NCBI GenBank assembly: GCA_964560875.1
Contig: CAZLMW010000034.1
Span: 1-64,000 of the forward strand
Length of the DNA: 64,000 nucleotides
Reading direction: 5' to 3'
Origin: CAZLMW01 sp964560875
Lineage (GTDB): Bacteria; Myxococcota_A; UBA9042
Shown here one piece after another: positions 19,367-29,479 of the stretch. The translations under genes were made by a program, and so were the position numbers. The notes below the pieces were generated by a model. It worked only from the letters and a program-made list of their open reading frames with translations, was not told the DNA's origin and did no database searches. Position 1 is the first letter of the stretch, and every line of letters begins with the position of its first letter.

Positions 19367-20235
19367 CGCCACCCCACCATGAGGCCAGCGTGGGCGCCGA
19401 CGTGGGCCCAGTACTGGCGCCGGAAGATGGGCCGAGCGGTGTCGGGTTCGGTGCGGCCAAGCTTCTGCTCGCAGGCGGTCCAGGTCGCGTCGACTTGCGC
19501 GGTCAGGCCGATGGATGAAAGCGGACCGAGCACGAAGAAGTAGCTGGAACGGAGCAGGGCGCTGCCGCCAACGCCTTCGCAGCGCGGAAGCAACGCGGTG
19601 TTATCGGGGTGCGTGTACGGGGCCACGATGCTGCCACTGAGGTCGGCGCGCTTGTCCTCGCGGACGCCAAACCCCTCGACGATGCCGCCAAATCCGGCCC
19701 CAATGGCGACCGTCCAGCGCTCGGTCAGGTAGAGCTCCGGTTGCACGGTGCCGAGAAAGCGCAGACCAAGCAGGTTGCCGGTCGACTGGGGCTCACCGAT
19801 CGCGTCGGCGACGGCGTTGTACGACAGGCCGATCATGATGGCCCAGTCCGCGTCGAGCCGAGCCCCCGCGCGCACGTTGGCGCCGTGATACGAGCCGGAC
19901 GGCGCGCCATCAAGCCCCCAGATCTCGCCCATGGAGTAACCGAGCTGCAGTCGGAAACCCTTTTTCGCCCAGGCCTCGACATCCGCGATAGTCGGCAGTG
20001 AGAGGCGGAAAGGGGGCTCGAACTCGTCGTCTTGCTCCGCCTTCTTGGGCTCCTGCATCTCCACGTCGGTGGTGGCCGTGGTGCCCCTGGACAGCTCGAC
20101 GGTGGCTTGTGCGCTGACGGTCGCCGGCGCCCATGCCAGCGCCACGACTGCAAGCGAAGACGCAAAGGTCCACCTCACCCGCTTGGCAGCGGGGCGACTT
20201 GCGAACGCATGGGTGGTGCACGGGCTAATCGTCAT
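19363..20235 (-). CDS. Predicted outer-membrane beta-barrel protein
   Basis: The 290-residue protein has a signal peptide (SSLAVVALAWAPATVSAQA), a short acidic segment (EMQEPKKAEQDDEFEP) and then alternating hydrophobic/polar strands with many Gly and aromatic residues (LQLGYSMGEIWGLDGAPSG, VAIGAGFGGIVEGFG), ending AGLMVGWR. This is the pattern of a small 8-12-strand barrel. A few Cys (PRCEGV, TACEQK) are present. It lies 3 bp after the preceding lipoprotein gene and overlaps the receptor gene by 4 bp, so it is co-translated with the TonB system. No named family is recognised. Confidence 0.7.
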   Translation of the reverse strand: MTISPCTTHAFASRPAAKRVRWTFASSLAVVALAWAPATVSAQATVELSRGTTATTDVEMQEPKKAEQDDEFEPPFRLSLPTIADVEAWAKKGFRLQLGYSMGEIWGLDGAPSGSYHGANVRAGARLDADWAIMIGLSYNAVADAIGEPQSTGNLLGLRFLGTVQPELYLTERWTVAIGAGFGGIVEGFGVREDKRADLSGSIVAPYTHPDNTALLPRCEGVGGSALLRSSYFFVLGPLSSIGLTAQVDATWTACEQKLGRTEPDTARPIFRRQYWAHVGAHAGLMVGWR

Positions 20236-20238
20236 CCG

Positions 20239-21603
20239 TCAGTTTTTTGAACCGCCAGTCTTGGAGTCACCTTTGCCCTTCTTTTCGTCCTCGAGCTCGG
20301 TGATTTCGCCGCATGGCCACCAGGTGGGCGGCGTCTTCGTGAAGTCCCAGTCGGGCTCCTTGCAGGCGGCGGTGCTGCGGCATCCAACGATCGATACGGC
20401 CGACAGACCCTTGCACAGGCTCGGGGTGTTGGCGGCGATCAAGGCTCGGTTGCCCGCCGTGCACACCCACGGCTGGCTGGTGTCAGGTTTGCGGCGCGAA
20501 TCGTGGAAGTGGAAGTTGTCGTTGGTGCACGCGACATCGCTGACTGTCTCGGTAGCTTCGAGCGCGATCGTCACCGGACCGGCGTCCTTGTCGCGAACTT
20601 CGCAGCTCGACGCCGTGGGCAGGCCGCTGACATCGATCAGCGAGAATCCTTGCGGCGGCGGGTCACAACCGACAGTTGGGTAGAACAGCGAGGCGACGTC
20701 GAACGACCCCTCTCGGAACGCGACGCGAACATGCGGCTGAATCATCGACGTCCAAGAAGCGCCCCAGATCCAGTCCTCCTTGCGATCCTTCTTGTTGTTC
20801 TTCTTGCCGTCGCCTCCGTCGCCCCCGTTGCCTTCGCCATTGTTGCCGCTGTTTCCTCCCTTGTCGCCGCTCGATGAGCTCGACGAACCGCCCGCCGGAG
20901 GAGTCGCCTGGCCGCCGCTGGAGCCCTCGCCGCCCTCGGTCCGGGCCACCTTGCCCTTGCCGTCGCCCTCCTCGAATTCGGGCCCGCACGAGCTCTTGCC
21001 GCGGTTGCCGGGCCCATGCTGTTCGCGACACGTGAACGTGTGGTTGCCGCGCCGAAGCTTGAGCGCCCTGTCGTTGTCGCGGTCGTCGTAGATAACGAGG
21101 CTGCCGTAAGCGACGCGGCCTTCCGGCGTCCCAACCAGCACTTCGGCGGTGGGCAGATGCTCGATCTCCAGCAGCGCCGTTCCGTCCTTGCCGATCGGGG
21201 CCGAAGCCTGGATGAGACTGGGCACGAACCCGAAGATGTCGCGACACCCTTTCTCTGCGACCGCTGTTGCCGACGCTTCCTTGGCGAGCCCCATCATGGC
21301 TTCGATGCAAAAACGGGGAGGATTGGGCACGCCCGCCCACACCAGGCCGACGCGCAGATTGACGTCCTCCGCCTTCATCTTCTTGGGGAGCATCTTGCTG
21401 ATGTCGCCGGTGACCTTGATTGGGATCGTCCACAACGGCTCGCTCTTTTCTTCGAGCGCCTTGATGCCCTCGTCGCACCCCGCGGACGCCAACATCGCGC
21501 CGATAAGGCCGGCCACGATCACGGTTCTGCGCCAGACCATCGCACGTGAGGGTGCGGGTCTGCAGCGCGAATCGCTGGTGGCAGTGATCGTGTGAACGGT
21601 CAT
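20239..21603 (-). CDS. Lipoprotein of unknown function with Gly/Ser/Asn-rich insert
   Basis: The 454-residue protein has a lipoprotein signal ending LASAGC (Cys43). A first domain (about 50-190) contains beta-rich sequence with Cys pairs (RFCIEAMMG, GCRDIFGF). A low-complexity stretch of Gly, Ser, Asn, Lys and Asp (about 235-290) separates it from a C-terminal domain with several Cys and Trp. GGAG lies 7 bases before the ATG, which overlaps the upstream stop as ATGA; a later Met (MVWRRT) would give a more standard signal. Its place in the TonB operon suggests an outer-membrane partner of the receptor or barrels, which is an inference. Confidence 0.7.
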   Translation of the reverse strand: MTVHTITATSDSRCRPAPSRAMVWRRTVIVAGLIGAMLASAGCDEGIKALEEKSEPLWTIPIKVTGDISKMLPKKMKAEDVNLRVGLVWAGVPNPPRFCIEAMMGLAKEASATAVAEKGCRDIFGFVPSLIQASAPIGKDGTALLEIEHLPTAEVLVGTPEGRVAYGSLVIYDDRDNDRALKLRRGNHTFTCREQHGPGNRGKSSCGPEFEEGDGKGKVARTEGGEGSSGGQATPPAGGSSSSSSGDKGGNSGNNGEGNGGDGGDGKKNNKKDRKEDWIWGASWTSMIQPHVRVAFREGSFDVASLFYPTVGCDPPPQGFSLIDVSGLPTASSCEVRDKDAGPVTIALEATETVSDVACTNDNFHFHDSRRKPDTSQPWVCTAGNRALIAANTPSLCKGLSAVSIVGCRSTAACKEPDWDFTKTPPTWWPCGEITELEDEKKGKGDSKTGGSKN

Positions 21604-22205
21604 GGCGAATCTCCGAGAAATGCTTGCACGCCAAGGCGGGCGGTGAAGCCCAATCGCGTGCCATCCGGGGTCATCCAGTGGGCGGTTGGGCCGGCCATCA
21701 GCGTCATGCCCCAGCCTTCCGCGACCGGCAGGGCGACGCCGAATTCAGCGTTGGCGGCGGGGAGTACGGCGAAGGCCGACGTCGATAGTTCACCGGCACT
21801 ATCGCCGAGCCGTTGGGCCTGGTGGCGGGCCCTCGATTCGAACAGGGCGGTAGCGCCACCGAGCAGACGAGCGATCACGAGGCCTCGACCAACCCGTTGC
21901 CGAAACCCGACGCCGAGGCGAGCACGCAGCTCCGTGTGGTCAACCGCCCAGTTCAGGTTCGATTCGCTGGCCCAACCGGCGCCAAGTCGCACCCCGTATT
22001 CGAATCGGTCGCCGGAGTGCCATCCGAAGCTTAGCCCCGCCGCTTGGCCAACCGGCATCGCGGCAGGCAGCGCGAGTTGAATCGTCGCGTCGATCAGGTC
22101 AGGCCCTCCGCCCGCGTCCGCAGCCGTGCCCGCATACGCGCGATCAGGCGCCGAGCTGACGGCGATCAACGCCGCGACGGCGATGCAGACATGGGTGGTT
22201 TTCAC
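21600..22205 (-). CDS. Small predicted outer-membrane beta-barrel protein
   Basis: This protein of about 201 residues is translated from a GTG at 22205, which has GGAG 7 bases upstream; ATGs at 22277 and 22232 are alternatives but lack such a site. It has a signal peptide (VCIAVAALIAVSSAPDRAYA) followed by alternating strands (LSFGWHSGDRFEYGVRLGAGW, LRARLGVGFRQRVGRGL) and ends GFTARLGVQAFLGDSP, the pattern of an 8-strand barrel. It is the first gene of the minus-strand run leading to tonB, and the 117 bp between it and the divergent 22323 gene should hold the promoters of both operons. No specific family recognised. Confidence 0.7.
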   Translation of the reverse strand: MKTTHVCIAVAALIAVSSAPDRAYAGTAADAGGGPDLIDATIQLALPAAMPVGQAAGLSFGWHSGDRFEYGVRLGAGWASESNLNWAVDHTELRARLGVGFRQRVGRGLVIARLLGGATALFESRARHQAQRLGDSAGELSTSAFAVLPAANAEFGVALPVAEGWGMTLMAGPTAHWMTPDGTRLGFTARLGVQAFLGDSP

Positions 22206-22322
22206 GGGAGAGCTCCGGCGGGCGGGAGCCATTGTAGCAAGCCCCGGGTATTCTGTTGGACACCGGAGTCGCTCCAAACCGTCACCGGCACATACATCCT
22301 CACAGAGAGTTGAAACATCGCC

Positions 22323-25300
22323 GTGCCCAGGCTTGCCCCCGACGAGCGCCCCGCGAACCTCCGCGACGGCCGTTTAGCCGCTCATCGAGCGACGAAATCC
22401 GCCGCTGCATTTGTTTGCCTGGTGGCCATTGGCTGGCTGGCGTGCGGGTGCAGCGATGAGTCGAGTGGACATGATGATCAGGATGCGGCAGCGGGACAGG
22501 ACGTGGCGGACAACGACGCCGCCATGGACTGTCCGAAGGTCGCGCGGCGTGAGTCCGGTGGTTGTTGCCCAACGGGCCATTTTTACGACTTCGACACGGA
22601 CGGCTGTCTCGAAGTCGGTCCGCCGAGCTGCCGCGCCGCGCTGCCCGGCAAGCCCGATGCGTGTGTGCCAACGTGGTGTCCGGATTGGGTCACGCTAAGC
22701 GGAAAACCATGTACATCGGGGGCTGATTGCGTCGCTGCCGGTCGGGCATGCACGCCGACGTCTGCCGCTGAGGCAGAAGGTTGTCCCGCTGGAGAGTGGA
22801 AACCAAACGCCGCGGGGGCCTGCCGACCCGCAGGATTGCAAGCAAATTCGGCAGTGAACCGAGCAAAACACGCGAAATTGCAGGTTTCAGGGCTACCCAA
22901 GCTGCTTGAATCGACACCAGCGGGGGTTCCGCCGCTGATCGAGCTACCCAAACTCAGCGCGACGGCGTTTTGCCGCGACGGGAACAAGACGGTCATCTGC
23001 GCCGAGGAAGAGGGGCCTTGTGGCGCGGGCAGGATGCCGGCTGCAGGTTCGGCGAAAGGCTGCATGGACGTCGGCGTGACCTGGGACTGCCCGCCGGGTT
23101 TCGTGGCCGATCCGAAGGCTCCCTACAAGCCGCACCTGGCCACGCCGTGCATCCCCGACCCGAAGTCCTGCACCGACAAGCCCTGGTCGGGCGTGAAGCT
23201 GCCGTCCGACACGGTTTTCGTCCGCGCCGACGCCAAGAGCGGCGGTGACGGTTCATCGGGCAAGCCTGTGCAATCGCTGGCCGTCGCTCTCAAGAAGGTG
23301 AAGGCCGGCGGGGTGATCGCCGTCGACGCGGGTGTCTACGTCGGCCCGTTCGCGGTCAACAAGGCCGTTTCGATCCGTGGGCGATGCGCCGCAAAAGTGA
23401 CGCTGTCGGGCAAGTCCACGGCGGCCGTTCTCGCCGTCGAGGCGACCCCGACCGATGGCGATGTGGTTGTGTCCGGGCTGACGATAACCGGCGATGGTGT
23501 CGGGCTGCGCATCAGGTACGGCGCAACCGTCAGCGTCCGCCACGTCCTCGTGCACCAAGCCACAGACGTCGGCGTCGCCGTCGCTGGGGGCGGGCGGCTC
23601 GCGATGCAAGACACCATCGTCGAACACACGAAGGTCACGCACAACACCGGGCAGGGCATCCGCGTCAACTCGGACGGGCACGCGTCCCTGCGGCGGGTTC
23701 GGGTGCACAAAAATCGCAGGTACGGCGTCGAGGTCATCGGCGACAACGCCGTGCTGATCGGCGACCACGTGCTCATCGATGGCACGGATGGAGACGGCGG
23801 GTTGGGGATGCTGGGTTACGGTCTCGTCGTCGCTGAAAAGGCGCGCGTGGAGCTTCGATCAAGCCGCTCTTCGAGCAATCGCGACGCCGGCGTGGCGGCC
23901 CGGCAGGAGGCGTTCGTCAACCTACGCGGTGTGGTCATCGACAACACGCGCCAACAAGAGCTCACCTGGAACTACGGCTTTGGCATGCTCGTTTTTGGCG
24001 GGTGCCACGTTCAGCTCGACGGTGTGCGGATGCACCGCAACCTCGGCGCGGGTCTCGACGTCGACGGACTCGGCACCCTGGTCGATGTCAACGGGGTGAT
24101 CATCGACGGCACGCTGCCGCAAATCGGCAACAGCATCCGCGGCGAGGGCATCGCGGCGACCACGAAGGCGCGCATCAACTTGCGGTCGGTGCGGATCAGC
24201 GACGGCTACGCGGCGGGGATCCGATCCGAAGCGGAAGACACCCAGGTTCACCTGGACGGGGTTGTCGTCGACCACATCCGCGCGGAGCTTGCCACTGGAT
24301 CAGGCGGCGTCGGCATCTACGCGGTCAACGCCGGGGCTATTCATGGCCGCGGGTTGCGGGTGACGGACACACGCGCGAGCGGCCTTATCGTGGCCGGCAA
24401 GAACGCTGCGGCCGAGCTGGAAGATGTCCTCATCGACGGCACACGACCGACCAAGGCGACCGGCGGGCAGGGCTACGGTGCGCTGTTCGGCGACACGGCC
24501 CAGGTCAGGCTGCGCCGCGCACGGTTTTCGGACAACCGGGGCGCCGGCGTCATGGTCATCAACGTGGGGACGTCATTGCGCGCCGAGGACTTGCTCATCG
24601 ACGGCACGGCGAGCACCTCGCCGCAAAAACCCACCGGGCAGGGCATGGTCGTGGCCCTTGGAGCGCGGGCGATCGTCGCGGGCGGACGCATCTCGGGCAA
24701 CCACGTCGCGGGCGCGAGCGTGCTCGACAAGAATTCGCGGCTCGACCTTGCGGGCGTACTCGTCGATGGCACCCGAGCCGATCCAACCAAGCTCATCGGG
24801 GGCGCGGGGATCATGACCGTCAAAGACACGGCGATCACCCTTACGGGCTGCCGCGTTCACGGCAATCGATTCGTTGGCGTCGCCGTGCAAGAGGCCAAAG
24901 ACCCCGTCGCGATCGTCGGTACGCAGGTCACGGGCACGTTGGCCGCAAAAACGGGCGATTTCCGCTACGGAACAGGGCTGTCGGTCAACCGTGGCACCGC
25001 CGTTGCGGCCATCATCGCCAGCGTTTTTCGCCGCAACCGATCGGCCGGGATCACCGTCACCGACGCAAGCGCGCACATTGTCGACAGCGTTGTCGGCCAT
25101 ACCGCTGCCGAGACGATGCTGATCGAGTCCGGCGGCGGATCCAGCAGGCACATCGCGGTGAAGATGTCGGACGGGATCGTTGCCCATCGGGTGAAAAACC
25201 TGCGGGTGATCGATTCGCTGCTCCACGATCACAGCCGCGCGGGATTGGTCACCCAAGATGTCAAGAATGGACGCATCGCGCGCGTCGAGGTGGCGCGCTG

Positions 25301-25433
25301 CACGATCGGCCGGGCCGGGACACGCAGTGAGAAGGTCGAGGTCGCGTCGACATTGCTGACGGAAAACGAAACAAATCGGGCGTCCGGATCGAATTTCGCG
25401 CTCCCCAAGCCTCCGAGCCTCGCCGGACTTTGA
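22323..25433 (+). CDS. Lipoprotein with right-handed beta-helix repeats
   Basis: The 1036-residue protein has a signal ending in LACGC, an Asp/Ala-rich tether, a Cys-rich region (about 65-290) and then an FVRADAKSGGDGSSGKP segment typical of the entry to parallel beta-helix (pectate-lyase/NosD-like) domains. From about 330 to 1000 it has repeats of about 25 residues with patterns such as VLIDGT, VRMHRNLGAGL and GIRVNSDG. Right-handed helices of this kind are often adhesins, autotransporter passengers or polysaccharide-active enzymes; no catalytic residues are evident. The GTG start is used because no better in-frame start precedes the signal peptide. The first gene of a plus-strand run of four. 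Confidence 0.8.
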   Translation: MPRLAPDERPANLRDGRLAAHRATKSAAAFVCLVAIGWLACGCSDESSGHDDQDAAAGQDVADNDAAMDCPKVARRESGGCCPTGHFYDFDTDGCLEVGPPSCRAALPGKPDACVPTWCPDWVTLSGKPCTSGADCVAAGRACTPTSAAEAEGCPAGEWKPNAAGACRPAGLQANSAVNRAKHAKLQVSGLPKLLESTPAGVPPLIELPKLSATAFCRDGNKTVICAEEEGPCGAGRMPAAGSAKGCMDVGVTWDCPPGFVADPKAPYKPHLATPCIPDPKSCTDKPWSGVKLPSDTVFVRADAKSGGDGSSGKPVQSLAVALKKVKAGGVIAVDAGVYVGPFAVNKAVSIRGRCAAKVTLSGKSTAAVLAVEATPTDGDVVVSGLTITGDGVGLRIRYGATVSVRHVLVHQATDVGVAVAGGGRLAMQDTIVEHTKVTHNTGQGIRVNSDGHASLRRVRVHKNRRYGVEVIGDNAVLIGDHVLIDGTDGDGGLGMLGYGLVVAEKARVELRSSRSSSNRDAGVAARQEAFVNLRGVVIDNTRQQELTWNYGFGMLVFGGCHVQLDGVRMHRNLGAGLDVDGLGTLVDVNGVIIDGTLPQIGNSIRGEGIAATTKARINLRSVRISDGYAAGIRSEAEDTQVHLDGVVVDHIRAELATGSGGVGIYAVNAGAIHGRGLRVTDTRASGLIVAGKNAAAELEDVLIDGTRPTKATGGQGYGALFGDTAQVRLRRARFSDNRGAGVMVINVGTSLRAEDLLIDGTASTSPQKPTGQGMVVALGARAIVAGGRISGNHVAGASVLDKNSRLDLAGVLVDGTRADPTKLIGGAGIMTVKDTAITLTGCRVHGNRFVGVAVQEAKDPVAIVGTQVTGTLAAKTGDFRYGTGLSVNRGTAVAAIIASVFRRNRSAGITVTDASAHIVDSVVGHTAAETMLIESGGGSSRHIAVKMSDGIVAHRVKNLRVIDSLLHDHSRAGLVTQDVKNGRIARVEVARCTIGRAGTRSEKVEVASTLLTENETNRASGSNFALPKPPSLAGL

Positions 25434-25507
25434 CGACGGCAGATGCGGGGAAGAGCCTCAACCCCTCGGACGTGGTCCCCTGCGGCGTTCTGATCCAAAC
25501 TCCCGGC

Positions 25508-26269
25508 ATGGCAATCGCACCGGGCCGCTCGGCCTATCTTGAGACTTCGGAGCAACCGGCGGGACCCTTCTTCCTCTTGGGCCTGCCGGTCGCCGTGTAC
25601 CTGTTTTCGCTGCTGCGTTTCCCGTACGGGCACTGGACGGACGCGCTGCCTCATCGTTTCGCGTTGCGGGGGCTGTGTATGGATCTGGGCTGGACCGCCT
25701 GGGGATGCGTCGCGCTCGGGCTGATCGGGCTGTGGATGACCGGCACCGGTGGCATCCGAACCGTCGCAACGGAAGGTCGGCTCGTCCGCACGCGTTGGCC
25801 GATGCTCTTCTTGCGCAAAGTGTGGCAGGCGGACGCCATCGAGTTCATCGCCGCCAAGGCCGAAGAGCGCTACCGCCAACGCAACGGGGTCTCGCAGCGC
25901 TACACCGTGTACGCCATCGTGGTGCGACCGTTCGAGGGTGGAGATGTGTTCCTGGCTCACGGCGGCGGCGACCTCGCGCGCGCTGCTCAACTCGCCGCAC
26001 CGCTCGCGCGCGACGCCGGGGTCCCCGCCAAGCTGATCTACCTCGATGGAACCGTGAAATCGATCGGCACGACCGACATGGAATCGATCGACGTCGGGCT
26101 CAGCGGCGGCATGCGCGCCTGGTACATCATCAGCGGCGTGCTGGGCGCCGCGATCCTCGCCGCAACGGTGCTCGTGCAGCTCAACGTCGACAAGCTCGGC
26201 CTCCATCGCATCGACACGTGTTTGCCGCCGGACGCCATCTTGCGACTGCTCGGCGGGGGACCGATGTGA
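25508..26269 (+). CDS. Hypothetical membrane protein
   Basis: This protein of about 253 residues has two hydrophobic helices near the N-terminus (FFLLGLPVAVYLFSLL, WGCVALGLIGLWMTG), a soluble middle domain of about 110 residues with a PH-like mix of strands and helices, and one helix near the C-terminus (WYIISGVLGAAILAATVLVQL). A TTG at 25430 overlapping the upstream stop (TTGA) is an alternative start that adds 26 residues; neither has a clear ribosome binding site. The next gene overlaps its stop (GTGA), so it is coupled to the patatin gene. Function unknown. Confidence 0.65.
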   Translation: MAIAPGRSAYLETSEQPAGPFFLLGLPVAVYLFSLLRFPYGHWTDALPHRFALRGLCMDLGWTAWGCVALGLIGLWMTGTGGIRTVATEGRLVRTRWPMLFLRKVWQADAIEFIAAKAEERYRQRNGVSQRYTVYAIVVRPFEGGDVFLAHGGGDLARAAQLAAPLARDAGVPAKLIYLDGTVKSIGTTDMESIDVGLSGGMRAWYIISGVLGAAILAATVLVQLNVDKLGLHRIDTCLPPDAILRLLGGGPM

Positions 26270-29200
26270 GCGGGATGGGCACCAGCATCGCTTGGTCGCG
26301 CAGATGGGGGCGGTTGTTCGTGTCGTGCGTCGCGCTTGTCAGCGTGATCACGACACCTGCGGTCGGGCAGAACCCGGCCGCGCAGAACCGGGCAAAGCAG
26401 AAGGGGGCAAAGCTGAACCCGGCAAAGCTGAACCCGGCAAAGCAGAACCGGGCGGCGCAGAACCGGCCGGCGCAGAACCGGGCAGGGCAGAACCGGGCAG
26501 GGCAGAACCGGGCAGGGCAGCAAGCACAAACGTCGCCATTCGCCGAAGCCGAGAGCGTGGCGGGTCCCAAGATCGAACAACTCGGGGGCATCGACTCGAC
26601 CGTGGACCGCATCGCCGCGCTCGTGGCGGAGCTCAAGGCGTACCGCAAGGCACTGCGTGGGCTGGCGAGCGGAGACCTGGTGATGAACCCGGCGCCACCT
26701 GCCGACTTGCGGGCCGAAGGAGGACGCGGCCTGGTCGGCGCAACGGCTGCATGCGCGTACGACGCGGCGGACAGCCTGGTGGTTGAAATCGGCGGGGGCG
26801 TGCTCGAAGACCTGCTGCCGCGCGACATGTTCCCGGAGACGACGCGGCTGCGGGAAGAAGCCATTGCCCGCTACGACGCCGGCAAACTCCTGCACGCGTG
26901 GCAAGCCGTTCGCAAGCGATCCGGACCCGCCGATTTCGCGTTCTGCAAACGTCTCCGAGGCGCCGCGCCTGTCGGCAAGAAGCTCACTGTCGGCAAGAAG
27001 CTCACTGTCGGCAAGAAGCTCACNNNNNNNNNNNNNNNNNNNNNNNNNNNNNNNNNNNNNNNNNNNNNNNNNNNNNNNNNNNNNNNNNNNNNNNNNNNNN
27101 NNNNNNNNNNNNNNNNNNNNNNNCGGCAAGAAGCTCACTGTCGGCAAGAAGCTCACTGTCGGCAAGAAGCTCACTGTCGGCAAGAAGCTCACTGTCAGCG
27201 ACGCGACCAAGCGTCTCGCCGCTGGATATGCGGCCCGAATCGGACCGTTCGCGGACGCGGTTGATGCGTTCTTTGCGCGCGCCAATGCCGACGTTGCCCG
27301 GGCGTGCGACCGGCTCGTGCAGCGCACGCTCGACCCCCCGTTGTTGACGGTCAGCGGCGGCGTGAGCCTCGGGTCGTACATGGCCGGGTTTCTCTACTTC
27401 TACACCGAGTACCGCAAGAAAGTGGCTGTCGAGCTCCGCGGCTCCCTGACCGCGCGCTATTGCGGACGCGCCTCGCAACGTCTGCGTTCAGCGCAGGAGG
27501 CCCGGCCGGTGCGTGCGTCGGGGGCTTCAGCTGGCTCGATCAACGCGTTCCTGTCAGCCATCGGATCGTGTCAGCGACCCGTACTCGACCCGCGACAGTC
27601 ATGGTTTTGGCGGATCTGGACGACCATCGGCTTCGGCGAGCTCCTGCCCGGCCCCGATGCGGCGGAAACGCGGGCGGCGAACGTGCTTTTTCGAGAGGGC
27701 GCCATCAAGGACAAGCTCGATTTGCTCGAGCGGGCGTGGCCCAAGATGCCGTGGCTCTCATCTCCCTGCCGGGCCGAAATCGGGTTGCCGGTTACCCACA
27801 CGCAGCCGCGCCAGGTCGAAGTGAAGGCGACCCACGGTCCGTCGATGTTCATGCCTCGCGCCTACGAACACCTGTATGTGCGGATGACGTGCGGCAGCGG
27901 TAAGCGGCCGGGTTTCGCCGCCATCGTGCCGCCCAAGAGCATGTCCGGCGCCTTCCACCCGCTGCTCGATGACGGCAACCCCAGGGTCAAATCGGTGTTC
28001 AACCTCTTGGCAGCGAGCGCGGCGTTTCCCATCGCATTTCCGCCACGCGCCGTTCACATGCAGGTCGGCGGCGCCAATCGCAAGGCGTGGATGCGCGACG
28101 GCGGGATGATGGACAACGCGCCAGTGTCGGTTGTCGCGCGGTTGGACACGTGGGATCAGCGCCCGCGAAAGACCCAGCCGCCGTTGTTGTTTATCGACCC
28201 GGACGCAACCGAGTGGATCTACGCCCCCGAGCCCGATGGTGGCCGCGCCAAGAGCTTGCTCGGCGATCTTGCGTCGATGGCCGCGCTCTATGTGGATTCA
28301 CTGCAGGTGCGCGACTTCATTGAACACTACGCCAAGTCCGGGCAGCTGCGAGGGCATATCGAGATCCCGCTGCGGACCACGCCGGTCGCCGCGCAGCACT
28401 TCGCCAACTTCTCGGGCTTTTTTGAGCGCTCGTTTCGCGAGGCCGACTTCTACTTCGGGATGCTCGACGCCTGGGCGCACCTTCATCGGACCGACCTCGC
28501 CTTCCGATTGCTGCACAAATCCGGGCGGCTTCCGGCGATCCAGAGCGAGGAGTTCACGTGCCTTCGCGAAGCTCGCCGCGCCGAAACCGATGCCGATGAA
28601 GCCGACGATGCCAACGATTCCAACGATAGCGACGATGCCGAGGCCTTTGACGGCGAGCGGCCGGCGCTGGGCGCGTGCGAAAGGTTGCTCGGAGCGGCAT
28701 CGGTGGACGATGAACGCGGGCGGCGACTGCGCCAACTCCAGGCGATTTACGAGGCGTCCAACGCGCTTCGCAAGAAGCTATGCCGGGTGCGAAAAGCGGG
28801 TTGCATGACCTCGTCAGAGGCGACCGATTTCTTCTTCGCGACATTGGCGAGCGAGGGTTTTCGGTGGTTCGATTTCGCGGACGGAGACGTGCTGCAGAAG
28901 GACGACTTGTACGGCCGTCTGCGCGACCTGTTGGAGCGCGAGATGTTCCGACTCGGCCACCGCCAACCGGACACGCTCGACCGCGTCTTGCTCGAACTGG
29001 GCGGTCGCTGGCTCGCCAATGGCATCGTATTCAGGCCCTACGTAACGGCGCTCCGCCTGGGCACCGGCATCATGGGCGCCGCGACGACGCTTCGGCTGGA
29101 CGCTGCTCACACGCCTTTCGCTGGTGTCCAGCGCGGTCTGCGGCTCGTCGCTGGGCTCGATTTCGCCCTCGCGCCCAGCCAGGACCGCCACGACTTCGCG

Positions 29201-29479
29201 GGATATGCAGGCTTGGAGGTGTCGCCGTTGCGCGTCGCTGTCCCCAACTCGGTCGTGCCTTACGTACAGCTCGAGCTCGGCGCCGGCGCGGCGTGGTCGT
29301 GGCGCTGGATAACCGCGGCCAACCTGGGCATGCGCGACGAGCTTGTTCCGCAAGGCTGGGCGACGCTCGCGTTCGCGCAACGCGTGGGTCTGCGGGTTCG
29401 CTATCGGCGGCCGTTGGGCGGGTTCGGGACCCTCTCGGACGGGCTGGCGGCGGAGATGGCGTGGAGATGGCTGTGGTAG
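26266..29479 (+). CDS. Exported patatin-like phospholipase with tandem repeats, interrupted by an assembly gap
   Basis: The N-terminus has a signal peptide (CVALVSVITTPAVGQ), then AKxN/AQNRAG pentapeptide repeats, a helical region and a VGKKLT hexapeptide array broken by 100 N. Beyond the gap lies a patatin domain: an oxyanion loop SGGVSLGS near 27350-27375, the nucleophile elbow GASAG near 27520-27535 and the DGG of the Ser-Asp dyad at 28097-28105. Patatins hydrolyse acyl esters of phospholipids. The last 130 residues are strand-rich and end AEMAWRWLW, which may form an outer-membrane barrel as in PlpD-type proteins. The frame changes across the gap only because 100 is not a multiple of 3; the repeat phase on both sides fits one frame. 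GTG at 26266 has GGGGGA 5 bases upstream. Confidence 0.75.
26403..26523 (+). repeat. 15-bp tandem repeats encoding AKLNP/AQNRA/GQNRA
   Basis: A run of about eight 15-bp units with consensus near gggcagaaccgggca follows the signal peptide of the patatin-like protein. The last three units are identical. They encode a Gln/Asn/Arg-rich flexible segment. Confidence 0.8.
26971..27193 (+). repeat. 18-bp tandem repeat (VGKKLT) containing a 100-N assembly gap
   Basis: Unit gtcggcaagaagctcact: three copies (the third lacking one base) lie left of the gap at 27024-27123 and almost four lie right of it, all identical. The left side stops one base before the end of a unit and the right side resumes two bases into one, so the missing stretch should be 3 plus a multiple of 18 bases. 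The true copy number is unknown. Confidence 0.9.

Noticed and set aside
26266..27264. Apparent frameshift in the patatin-like gene at the N gap
   Set aside because: The frame change equals 100 mod 3; repeat phase on both sides fits one continuous frame, so it is a placeholder artefact.
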